A DNA stretch of 64,000 bases from Membranipora membranacea (taxonomy: Eukaryota; Bryozoa; Gymnolaemata; Cheilostomatida; Membraniporidae), in the NCBI GenBank assembly GCA_914767715.1, contig OU612073.1, forward strand, positions 15,066,001 to 15,130,000, read 5' to 3'. Position 1 is the first letter of the stretch. Every line of letters begins with the position of its first letter. The notes beneath the pieces were generated by a model. It saw only the letters and a program-made list of their open reading frames with translations. It did no database searches and was not told where the DNA came from. A program made the translations under genes and the position numbers. Of this stretch, positions 23,957-33,845 are shown one piece after another.

Positions 23957-26900
23957 TTATGAGCGAGATCTACGTCTGTTTCTCTCTCTGGATCTGTCCC
24001 GTGACCTTGACTTCTTCCTCTCACGAGATCTCGACCTTTTCTTTCTATCCCTTGATCTACCAAAAATCAACACAGACTTTGTAGCAAGAATGTCATCAAG
24101 TTTCATTGTGGAGCCTCCATAGGGTGTGTAACCTAACTGTCACCCAGCTTAGAAAGTCAGTTTTACTGTCTATATCAACCAAAAATAGCACTGCTTCTAA
24201 TTAAATCATGTATTTTTCCACGCAATATGAACTTAGACAACTCAGAGAATCCAGTCAGACACTAAAGCAGACATACTTTGATCTGGAGCGATGCCTATCA
24301 CTCTTTCTCTCATCTCTCACTCTGTCTTTAGCTCTTCTCAGCTCTTTATTAAAATCATCATCTCGTCTGCTTCCTCCTCCTCCTCCTCTATGTCTGTCTC
24401 TGTCTCCTCGATCAGATCGGTACCTTATCATAAAAAGTAAAAAAATAATGAATTAAATAGAATAATGGATTATAAATATAACCAACAAATTGACAAATAT
24501 AATATATTATATTAAATTATCCAAAAATATAATCTGATAAAATAATTGAAAATCATTAATCTCAGCCTATAGCTTCCCTTATAGATGAGCAGTAAACCAT
24601 ATTGGATGATAGGGAGTGTAAATGCAGCTACTTCATGTAATATTCTATCATTTAAATTAGTCACTTTTTGCAAAGCTGCCAATATATATAATAAGGTAGG
24701 GGAGAGAAACAAACAGATATACATACCTATCTCTATCCCTATCTGATGAGCGATGACTAGATGCTGATGATTTACTATCTCTGCCCCCGTACCGATCTCT
24801 CTCTCCTCCTCCTCGATCTCTCCTGTCATCACGACGATCATCTCTGTGTCTGTCTGTACGCCTCTCAGCGGCAGCAGCAGCTTCGGCAGCGCGTCTCTGC
24901 TCCTTCTCTGCAGCCTCCTTGTCTTCTCTGGTCAAAGCAATAGGATAGTGTTCATTTTGCCACGCAATACACATCACACCATCTCTATGGATTATTATTG
25001 TATGTAATTGAGATTGGTGTGACTGATAGAACATAAGGGATAGTTTTCACACTGTCAAGCAAGGCACAACACACTACCACTACCCTTGTGATGCGATGCA
25101 TTGTAGTATATAAATGATATAAACATGCTTGACCAACCGTATGCAATTGCAGTGATGATATCAATCTCTCTCTACTTGCCAACCGTAGTCGCTTCAGAGC
25201 ATGATGACAGCTCATAAACTTACTTCTCTTTCTCAGCGAGCAGTGCCTCCTCCTCATACTGAGATTTGATGGTTGGTCCATATTCCTTTAGATTAGCCAC
25301 GATGAGTTTCTGTATAGGTACTGGTATTCGTGGGAACAGAGCGCCAAACCAGTCGAGCTTGATGAGAAAATCTCTAACCATGTCTCCTATATACATAACA
25401 CATCCTCCGCCAGCCTTCACATCGACCTCCTACACAAACCAAAACAGACTTTGCGCTACACAATGTCCTCACAATAATTAGGTGAAATGTTCACAGTATA
25501 CGTATTCAATATATAATATACATCTCATTTCATATATCTTTAGAGGCCAGTCTCTATGTTCAAGATATATACAACAAAGCTAAGAAAATATATAGCATAG
25601 TTGATTATTTATCCCTGCAGTACCAGTGAAGTTTGAATATCATGTTGAGCCGCCTTTTTTTTTATTTTCTAAAGAGGTCAAGCCAAGTTGACAACAAATA
25701 TCTGAGAGTGGGAAACGATAATATTTATCCTCCTGCTCTTTCAATTCGAAAAAAGGTTTGACTCACCGCTCCAAACGTACCTCCTCATCAGCCAGATAAT
25801 CTTTGAACCAGTCCCAGAGATCAGCAGGCGGTAGTGTGTATCGGGCGTACATGAACGCTAAGCCCCTTATGTATGGTGAGTCGCTATGATTCATCATACC
25901 GGTCAGCTGTTTACGAGTTAGCTTCAGAGTGAAGAGCTTGTAGAGCAGACAGAACGCTGATGATACAATACCTCCTGTAAAAGTGACCAATTTACAACCA
26001 ATTACAACATGCAGACATATCAAACCTATATTATTTGAGACAAAAAGTTTTAAGTCAGCAGCAGTGATTGGGTAATAACAGTAAGAGCCTTGCAGCTAGT
26101 CACTATAGTTTGATGCAAGGAGTTTTAAGGCGGCAGCAGCAGTGAAACGGTAATAACATTGAAAGCTTTGCCACTGGTTTAAGGTTTGCATCTTCATGAG
26201 AAATGATGAGATATGTGGGAGTCTTGACTTACCACCATCACGTACCTGCTCCTACACCCCTCACACCTCCACACATTCCTGTCTGTCCTCCTATCTTCCT
26301 ACTACCAGCTTCCCATGGCTCCAAATGTGCTACCTGACAAATAAAAAGAGTCAACTGGAAACTGTGATGGGAGTTTGTACCGTGGAATCAGGAAATTTTG
26401 GAGTATAGATAAAATATGAAATAAGGAATGAAAAACACTTATAACTACTGTAAAAACTGATTAAGTGTTAGGCACAGCTTTCAGTGGTTTAAAAACAGTG
26501 GTTTCACAAGTTATAGACATTCTACCTTTATAAAGAATGATTATATTACAAGAAGGACGGGAAGGTTCTCTTGATATTCTCTTAATGTTGAGCACACAAA
26601 ACGCATAAATATTTACATATCAGATCAGTAACTCACTCTGTAATATATCTCATCGACGACCTCATGATATGTCTTGAATGTGAAGAGTTGTACTTTGAAG
26701 TAAGGAGATCCTTGTATATTTGTGAGAATAAGAGAATTTAAGTTCATTGATTTTTCGTTGCCCCACACAGGCAGCACATTACTGACTTTGACTCCCCCGG
26801 CTCCTATTGTGGTCGTCTCCTCGTCATCATCATAATCAGCCACTGGGAAAAAAAGCCAAACATGAGAATTTAGTAAAATAGTATAGTATGCACTTTATTG

Positions 26901-27329
26901 CTATTCTGTGCCCCTTCGGGAACAATGACAATTTGCTAAAATAATGAGTGTTACATCATCAGTAACAGTTTGGGCAGTGACTGGGATCCAAGCTTGCAAC
27001 TCTCAGATGGAGACTTATGTGTCATACCCACTACACAACCTGCTATTACGATTAAGGTCAATGATATCAAGGGTTGGTCCCTGACTTTTTACTATAGTAT
27101 TTATTTGGAGTATTTTTCAAGGTTAAAGTCAAACTCAAGTCCTCATTTTTCAACACAATGTACAAAAAAATCACAACAAATAATAATAATGATCTATACA
27201 TGACATAATGGTGTACCTGCACTAACTACATTCAGTGGTTGGCAGAAGTGGCATACTCAACCATAAACCTGGTAAATGGAATGTCACAATCAGTAAAATG
27301 AGCTATCATCAAACTATTTTTAACTTACT
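23957..27329 (-). CDS. PRPF38B: Pre-mRNA-splicing factor 38B with RS tail
   Basis: Eight minus-strand exons join in phase to 380 residues: 27329 (only the A of the ATG from the first exon), then 26637-26842, 26246-26333, 25781-25974, 25224-25429, 24727-24927, 24277-24423 and 23957-24056. The PRP38 domain is strongly conserved: VLPVWGNEKSMNLN, SPYFKVQLF, YHEVVDEIYY, HLEPWEAGSRK, VGAGGIVSSAFCLLYKLFTL, DVKAGGGCVMYIGDMVR, FPRIPVPIQK. After residue about 210 comes an Arg/Glu/Ala-rich helix and Arg-Asp/Arg-Ser runs ending RRRSRS, an RS domain like those of spliceosomal proteins. The protein is expected in the nucleus, in spliceosome assembly or activation. The start codon is apparently split: the exon after the 26843-27328 intron opens with TG GCT GAT, and the upstream donor at 27328 follows CCACAA. 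Confidence 0.93.
26880..27040 (-). repeat. SINE-like repeat (relative of 62135-62377)
   Basis: Shares with 62135-62377 the ACTTTATTTGCTATTC-type end and the block GCAGTGACYGGGATYC...GCAACTCTCAGATKGAGA, both in the same orientation. The B-box is degenerate here. It lies inside the intron that splits the PRPF38B start codon. Confidence 0.5.
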
Positions 27330-28127
27330 TGTGGAGAGCCTGATTAGTTGAGAAGGGTCTGACAGCTCACTCCAATTAATGCTCAATTATTCAGTGATTT
27401 ATTTTCATCAGTACAATAACGATCCTCCTTTGTCCGCTGATCAATTTGCTTAGTGGCAGTAAAGCTGGATGGTTATGAATTGAGTACCTACAAAAAAACA
27501 GAGTTAAAATTAGTCATATTAGATACACTCAATATAACAATAATAGTAGGCCTACATGTTATTACAAGGTTCTAGGTATCTCTTAACATTAATTGACTTA
27601 GTTCACTTATTTCAACTCAATGTTACTATTAAGACAACTCTCATTTTTCTTCGTTGCCTTTTTTTCTGACTTCATATTAATAAGGAAATACCCTTATTTT
27701 GGCATACCACAGCAAAGTTTGCCACAATTAGTAACCATTAACAGCGAATAATTGACTCTTCATTGCTCTTGTATATATATGACCACAGTGTTTTGAGCAC
27801 AAATAAGGCATCTACTCATAAATAATCCTTTGGTACATAACAAACAGGTGCCCCTAACATGAGAACTTGTTTTGCAACTTCAGAATGTCAGTTGTCATAC
27901 GCCGCCGACATCAGACATCATTATGAAATGGAAACATTGTCAACGGTGATTGAGGAACTGAAGCTGACGTGAGACAGAGATTTACATCCAGTTGAGATGA
28001 GGCCATGAAAAGACTATTGATGCGAGGCATCCAATCGGTTACAGCTTCAAACCTCTGCGTTAATTTGTACCAACATAAAACTTGGTAGTTCGAGGATGAA
28101 ACGAGGAGAGAAACCAACCACTCTTGG
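27330..28127. other. Upstream region of PRPF38B
   Basis: Should hold the PRPF38B 5'UTR and promoter. No other gene or repeat recognised. Confidence 0.5.
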
Positions 28128-28149
28128 TTGACAGCTGACTAATTCACTA

Positions 28150-29400
28150 AGGAGTAGGACCATAGGACTGCCGCATTTCCTGACTTTGGGCTTGGTGTGG
28201 GTAGGGGCATGGGCGTATATTACCACCCATGACTCACGACAAGTCGTGGGTTCAATTAGAATCAATAGAAAAATTAATTAAATTTTTTTTTTCTGAAAAA
28301 AACTATTTGGACATTTTTTGGATTTTCATCCTTAAAACATCTTCTATGGGTAGTTTTTCATGCTCTTTCCATATAAAACACCCATTTCTGGGTATAAATT
28401 GGATTCAATGGGTGAAAAACCATAAAAATGTCAAATATTGCGAATAAGTTTGTGAAATTTTCGCGCGCGAGTTGTGTCTGGGGTGAAAAGTGGTGGGTCA
28501 GATCTTAAGGAATATACGCCCATGGGTAGGGGGTGGGAAGGATGGAAGCTCACTGTGTTTCTCATCAAACTGATCAAATATTGACATAAATTTTAACAGC
28601 CGAAGTTTTTTCAGAATTCCCATACCATACACTATTACCGATAGGGGAGAAGAGAAGACAGCTCTAGCGCCAATTCTGCACGCATTTGGAGGCGCTAGAG
28701 TCATAGGCATCTGGAGTTACAAGCATGTCCAGTATCAACCACCCCCTTTCCCTCTCAAGGTGTAGCACACTTGAGTTTCAAACAAAATCACTCACTAAAA
28801 CTTTTGCACTCTGTCCACTCTAATAAGCTGTGTCTTTTACAATGGTTTCCAATCCTCTACTTGCTCTTTTACAGGTGCTGTGGATGAAAATGTTCTGAAA
28901 GATTCCCAATTTCTCTCAGAATCCTGCCATTGACGCCATGTTGATAACCCAAACTGAAGCTTTCAAAAAATACTTTTTATAATGAATTTTTCTTCACTGA
29001 ATCTGTTTTTGTTTATCAAAATCAAAGTTATATTTTGTTTCTGTATTTAAAAAATGTCTATTTCATTGTTTTCAATCGTATTTCAATAAACTAAATAATA
29101 TTTCAAATAAACAAAAGGGACGTCTTCGTTCATCGACTCTCCCATTGGGAAAGGGAAAGAGAGAGAGAAAGGGGGTGGTTGATACTGGACATGCTTGTAA
29201 CTCCAGATGCCTATGGCTAGAGTTGTTTTTCTTCTCCCCTATCTGTAATAGTTTGTAGTATGGGAATTGTGAAAAAATTGGGCTGTTAAAATTTAAGTCA
29301 ATAATTGATCAGTTTGATGAGAAACACAGTGAGCTTCCGTCCTTCCCACCCCCACCAAGCCCAAAGTCAGGAAATGCGGCAGTCCTATGAGTAGGACAGA
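28150..29400. repeat. Long inverted repeat (about 230-bp arms) with a nested insertion
   Basis: The left arm is 28150-28207 continuing at 28525-28760; the right arm is 29160-29400 in reverse complement. Over the arms the same blocks recur in order: GACTGCCGCATTTCCTGACT, GCTCACTGTGTTTCTCATCA, AATTTTAACAGCC, GATAGGGGAGAAGA, CTGGAGTTACAAGCATGTCC and AGTATCAACCACCCCC. About 400 bp of unrelated AT-rich DNA separates the arms. A related fragment (AACATGCTTGTAACTCCAGA, ACCTATGGGG, ACCACCCC) lies at 43500-43640, so this belongs to a dispersed family. A transcript across it would fold into a long double-stranded hairpin. Confidence 0.8.
28212..28520. mobile_element. 309-bp MITE-like insertion in the left inverted-repeat arm
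   Basis: The ends are inverted: GGCGTATATTACC at the left, GGAATATACGCC at the right. CATG flanks both sides (28208-28211 and 28521-28524), a likely 4-bp target-site duplication. The matching right arm is uninterrupted at this point, giving a natural empty site. So this element is younger than the inverted repeat it interrupts. No coding capacity. Confidence 0.7.
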
Positions 29401-29534
29401 CCAGAGATGTGGCATCGCTGAACTGATCAAATTAAAGACGCTGGCTAAAATATTGTCCAGAGGATCAAACTTCACAGTGACTGAGTTGACTGAGTGAGTA
29501 GAATTATCTATGAAGTGAGTGGGTGTAGTGATTT

Positions 29535-32500
29535 ATTAATCAGTATCACAATGGGTGACTGTGACACTCACAGACAGGTCTACTAACTGTGACTGTCCTG
29601 TGCATCCTGGCAATTTTTGACTCGACTGGTCCCCTTCAATATATTTTTTGTTGCTCAACAAAAAAGAGGTACTTCTCAAACATTGCCATATGTCCAGGAC
29701 AGGTACATTCAGAAGAGTAGCCTATAGCATTATAGACTCAACTGAGCCAGATATTATTGTCGCAACAGAGACTTGGCTGAAGAATGATATAAATGATGCT
29801 GAGCTTGAAATGGACGAGTTTACAATATATAGGAAGGACCGCCAACACTCGATGGGTGGTGGGGTTCTTATCGCTATTCATAAATCGATAAATTCAACCC
29901 AAGTGTCTATCAACGTTGGAGAATCAGAAATGGTATGGGCGAAAGCTATGCTCACAGGTGAACAAGATCTAACCATAGGCGCATGTTACCGTCCAGTGGT
30001 GAGTGACAAATCCACAATACCAGATCTGAAGCCCTGCCTTGAGACCCTCCTAGGACGAAAACACAGAAACCTAATACTAGCTGGTGACTTTAACTTTCCT
30101 GGTATAGACTGGGAAAGTGACCTACTCAAACCTGTATGCAGTTACACAACACTGCACGAGGAGTTCAGAGAAATAATCAAAGACTACGGCTTACACCAAC
30201 ACATCAAAGAACCAACCAGACTAGAGAACACGCTAGACCTTACAATGACCAACATCCCTGACAGAGTGAACAGAAGCAAAGTGCTACCCGGTATAGGCGA
30301 CCATCACATCCCCTTCACGGAAATATCACTTAAGGTTAACCGCAGAAGAGAAGCCGCAAGAACGATCTGGCTGTACAAACGTGCAGACTGGGAAGGACTT
30401 GCAGACCACCTACAACCGCTGATGGAGAAGATAACCCAAAGCTATAGTAATGTTAACTCCCTATGGTGTACCTTCAGAAGTACACTATTAGAGGGAGCAA
30501 GGAAGTTCATCCCCACCAGGAGAAGTAGCACACGCCCTTCTCAGCCATGGATCAGCTCTACCCTTGACAAGAAGATGCAAAAGAGGAATCGGCTCCATCA
30601 AAAGAGTAAGAAACATGGGAAAGCAGATGTTGAACTACGATTCAGACAACTAAAAGCTGAATGTCAAAGAGAACTGAGACAAGAGCACAACAAATACGTC
30701 GAAAACATACTCACTGACACAGACGGTGATGGGGACCCCAACAAGAGATTTTGGAAATATGTCAAGCACAAAAGATCAGAAGCTGCTGGCATTGGTACAC
30801 TACGTGTAGGATCTCGTCTCCTCACCTCACCAAAGGAGAAAGCTGAAGCTCTCAACACATACTTTCAGTCTGTGTTCTCTGAGCCACACACTTCACAGCC
30901 CACCCCAAGAAGTCACCATGCCAGTGAAATGCCAACCATCACCGTTGATGAGAAAGGGGTGCTATCTCAACTAATGAAACTAAACCCACACAAAGCTACC
31001 GGACCTGATGACCTGTCCCCTCGGCTCATGAAGATGATGGCTAAAGTCATCGCCCCCGCTCTCACACACATATACCAGATCTCCCTGGACTCTGCCTGTG
31101 TCCCAGAGGACTGGAAGATGGCTAGAGTGTGCCCAGTTTTTAAGAAGGGTGACAGATACCAGCCCTGTAACTACCGACCCATTAGCCTCACATGTGTGTC
31201 TAGCAAGATCCTAGAACACATCGTTACCAGTAATCTAACTAGGTACATAGAGAGCAACAACAAACTCACCTCCCGTCAACATGGCTTCCGGAGTCGCAGG
31301 AGCTGTGAAAGCCAACTCATCGAGCTGACCTCAGATATATCACAACTCCTCGACGACGGAAAAGAAGTTGATGCTTGCTTTCTCGATTTCAGTAAGGCTT
31401 TTGACAAGGTAGACCACTCTCACCTCATAAAGAAGCTTGTCAACATTGGTGCTAACAGCCAGATCACGAACTGGACACTAGACTTCCTGGCCCAACGCTC
31501 CCAGGTTGTTGTTGTTGATGGTTATCCATCTTCAGCGCAACCTGTCACCTCAGGAGTGCCCCAAGGGTCTGTGATTGGCCCCATCCTATTCTTAATCTAC
31601 ATCAATGACATGCTGAACGACATCAAATCTGAAATCCGGTTGTTTGCAGATGACACAGTTATCTACAACACCTCTGACAACTATGACATTCTCCAAGAAG
31701 ACCTCAGGAAACTTGAACTTTGGGAAGCAGCATGGAGCATGGAATTCAACCCTAGCAAATGCGAGCACCTGAAGTTCACCCGAAAACTGAAGAACACCCC
31801 AAACAACTCCTACACTCTCCACAACACTGAGATGTGCAAGGTTTCATCCGTGAAATACCTAGGGGTTAAACTTCAATCAAACTTACGCTGGAACGAGAAC
31901 ACAGCATTCATCACTGGGAAAGCCTCTAGCAGACTTGGGTATATCAGGCGAACAATTCCACCAAGCCTACCCTATCTGCGAGAAAAGGCTTACAAACAAC
32001 TAGCTAGACCGATCCTAGAGTACTCATGTACAGTTTGGGATGCGGCTATCACCAAAACCCAGTCCACCCAGCTTGAGTCCGTCCAGAGAAGAGCAGCACG
32101 GATCACTAAAAACATACCAAGAACAGACCATGTTACCAGCACCACCAAGCTACTGGAAGACATGGGATGGGAAGAGCTCCAATCCAGGAGAGTAAATCGA
32201 CGGATAGGGATGTTCAGGGCCATGCACTTTGGCGAAGTCGCAACCAACATCTGTGACTACATTCCAATCCAGCCCCCATCAACTGTACAAACCCGAAGAC
32301 ACAGTCAGCAGTACTTGACACCTCACTGTCGGACTAAGGCCCATCTAAACAGCTTCTTCATCAGTTCAGCGAAGCTGTGGAATGCCCTCCCACCATCGAG
32401 TTCCCTCCTGGTCGGCCCCCCTCTGGCAGGTTAAGACATCGGCGGTACTCCTGACTGGCACATGTTGACGACTGGAACGATTATGGACTGACGATTATGC

Positions 32501-32565
32501 CATGTTGCTGAAACCTTCAACAGAAGTTAGCGACTACACAGCAAGTAGCAAGTAAGTAAGTAGAC
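29535..32565 (+). mobile_element. 5'-truncated non-LTR retrotransposon (LINE, CR1/Jockey-like)
   Basis: One long open frame covers an apurinic-type endonuclease and a reverse transcriptase. The endonuclease starts inside its domain (first clear motif PDIIVATETWL), and no ORF1 or full 5' end is visible, so the copy is 5'-truncated. It ends with a short GTAAGTAAGTAAG tandem repeat near 32548-32560, as many LINEs end in simple repeats. The exact 5' junction and target-site duplications were not found. Clade assignment is from motif style only. Confidence 0.85.
29690..32434 (+). CDS. LINE ORF2: endonuclease and reverse transcriptase
   Basis: About 914 codons from the first ATG; the frame stays open some 40 nt further upstream without a start. 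The N-terminal third is an EEP-type endonuclease with TETWL, LAGDFNFPGIDW and GIGDHH motifs. The reverse transcriptase follows with NYRPISLTCVSSKILEHI, HGFRSRRSC, FLDFSKAFDKVDH, SGVPQGSVIGPILFLIYIND and the catalytic FADDTVIY. The C-terminus has the thumb-like SVKYLGVKL and a Trp/Cys region near ILEYSCTVWDAAI. No frameshift or stop breaks the frame, so the insertion is probably young, but the missing 5' part suggests it is not autonomous. It codes for target-primed retrotransposition functions only. Confidence 0.92.
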   Translation: MSRTGTFRRVAYSIIDSTEPDIIVATETWLKNDINDAELEMDEFTIYRKDRQHSMGGGVLIAIHKSINSTQVSINVGESEMVWAKAMLTGEQDLTIGACYRPVVSDKSTIPDLKPCLETLLGRKHRNLILAGDFNFPGIDWESDLLKPVCSYTTLHEEFREIIKDYGLHQHIKEPTRLENTLDLTMTNIPDRVNRSKVLPGIGDHHIPFTEISLKVNRRREAARTIWLYKRADWEGLADHLQPLMEKITQSYSNVNSLWCTFRSTLLEGARKFIPTRRSSTRPSQPWISSTLDKKMQKRNRLHQKSKKHGKADVELRFRQLKAECQRELRQEHNKYVENILTDTDGDGDPNKRFWKYVKHKRSEAAGIGTLRVGSRLLTSPKEKAEALNTYFQSVFSEPHTSQPTPRSHHASEMPTITVDEKGVLSQLMKLNPHKATGPDDLSPRLMKMMAKVIAPALTHIYQISLDSACVPEDWKMARVCPVFKKGDRYQPCNYRPISLTCVSSKILEHIVTSNLTRYIESNNKLTSRQHGFRSRRSCESQLIELTSDISQLLDDGKEVDACFLDFSKAFDKVDHSHLIKKLVNIGANSQITNWTLDFLAQRSQVVVVDGYPSSAQPVTSGVPQGSVIGPILFLIYINDMLNDIKSEIRLFADDTVIYNTSDNYDILQEDLRKLELWEAAWSMEFNPSKCEHLKFTRKLKNTPNNSYTLHNTEMCKVSSVKYLGVKLQSNLRWNENTAFITGKASSRLGYIRRTIPPSLPYLREKAYKQLARPILEYSCTVWDAAITKTQSTQLESVQRRAARITKNIPRTDHVTSTTKLLEDMGWEELQSRRVNRRIGMFRAMHFGEVATNICDYIPIQPPSTVQTRRHSQQYLTPHCRTKAHLNSFFISSAKLWNALPPSSSLLVGPPLAG

Positions 32566-33581
32566 CATGATGATGTTTTGTCTAGAGTGGTGACTGGACT
32601 GGAGCGGAGGATTGAATTGATTGATTATTATTTCTGAAATTAGAGTTCAGTTAGAATGGAGTAATCATACTGTGAACAAAATTGTGGTTAAATGCCAAGT
32701 TCCCAGCTTATACAATGAATTAGCATACTTACTGCTTCCACCTTTAAGTACATATAATTTCCCAAAACTCAACAAATTAAAATTTATTTTCAAATTCGTT
32801 TCTCTTTCTCCTCATTTCACCTGGCCACAATGCAACAGCAGTTTCCAGTTGGTTAATCATGTGACTAGGTTTTCCATATATTATATATGTTTTCTCAATG
32901 AGTACAGCACCGGGAGGAAGTAACTCTCACTAGATAATACTTTATGTCGATAGTCGGGTATGATTGGCTTAGAATCGACACAAAGCCACGTGCTTTATTT
33001 AAAATGACAAAGCTTTGATAAACAAATACGTAAATAAAAATACTGAGGTATGATTTGATCAAAAAGTACAGGCTCCACCCAAGTCCCACCCCTCAAAGTA
33101 CTAACTTCCGGCCCGAAAACAGGTAAAGAACAGCTACATGAGACTGGAGGGGAGACAGAAGCTAGGAGAAAACAGAGAGAATATAAATTGGTGAGGAATA
33201 AACAGCATAGTATCTGGTTGATTTTGCCATGGAGACTGGCCTGTGTACCTAGTAGTAACATATATATATGTATATGATCATAAGACTAATTTTAGTTTGT
33301 TAGTAGAATCAGAGGAGGTTCCTTGGTAGAAGTATATAGTAGTAGCAAGGACTGGCAATCAGAATCACATCATCATGATGATGATCATGGCTTTCAAGAT
33401 TGATTGATTTCATATATTTGTCATGAGTATTAAAAACACTATGATTTTTGTTCTGGGTGTAAACTGTCCATAAAGTAGTGTAAAAAGTGTAAAAATATAT
33501 AGACTAAAGCAGATTGTTATAATAAAATACGTGAGATTGTGGAAGAGCAGAGGAGGGAAAAATAAAACAGCGACCAGAGAG
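32566..33581. other. Intergenic, no gene supported
   Basis: AT-rich DNA after the LINE. A small CATCATCATGATGATG palindrome lies near 33367-33383. No exon recognised. Confidence 0.5.
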
Positions 33582-33845
33582 TTAAAACAGGTTTGCATTT
33601 ATGATGCGGACTAAAACACGATAAAACGAGTCCGTTCCCTTTGACGACCTGATTTTAGGAGCACGCAGGCGTCCTGACGGCATTGTCTCGATGATGCTAT
33701 GAATAAAATGAGTCTCATCTCGATAGATCGTCAGCACATACTTCTGACATCTTAGTTTGATCGCTTCGTCTAGACTGAGTTGGATATTAGCACCGTGTTT
33801 TGTGGCTTCACATATATTATATTTGTATATATTGGAAGTTCAAAT
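33582..33845 (-). other. Candidate terminal coding exon, unrecognised
   Basis: The minus strand is open for about 87 codons ending in TAA at 33582-33584, with protein-like composition (for example LDEAIKLRCQKYVLTIYRDE and SGRLRAPKIRS). There is no start codon near its upstream end, and a possible AG acceptor lies near 33807. No partner exon or family was recognised. It may be a real last exon of an unseen gene, a transposon relic, or chance. Confidence 0.3.

Noticed and set aside
29311-29326. Second hammerhead-like GATGAGAAAC
   Set aside because: No stem II between the core halves; it is part of the inverted-repeat arm.
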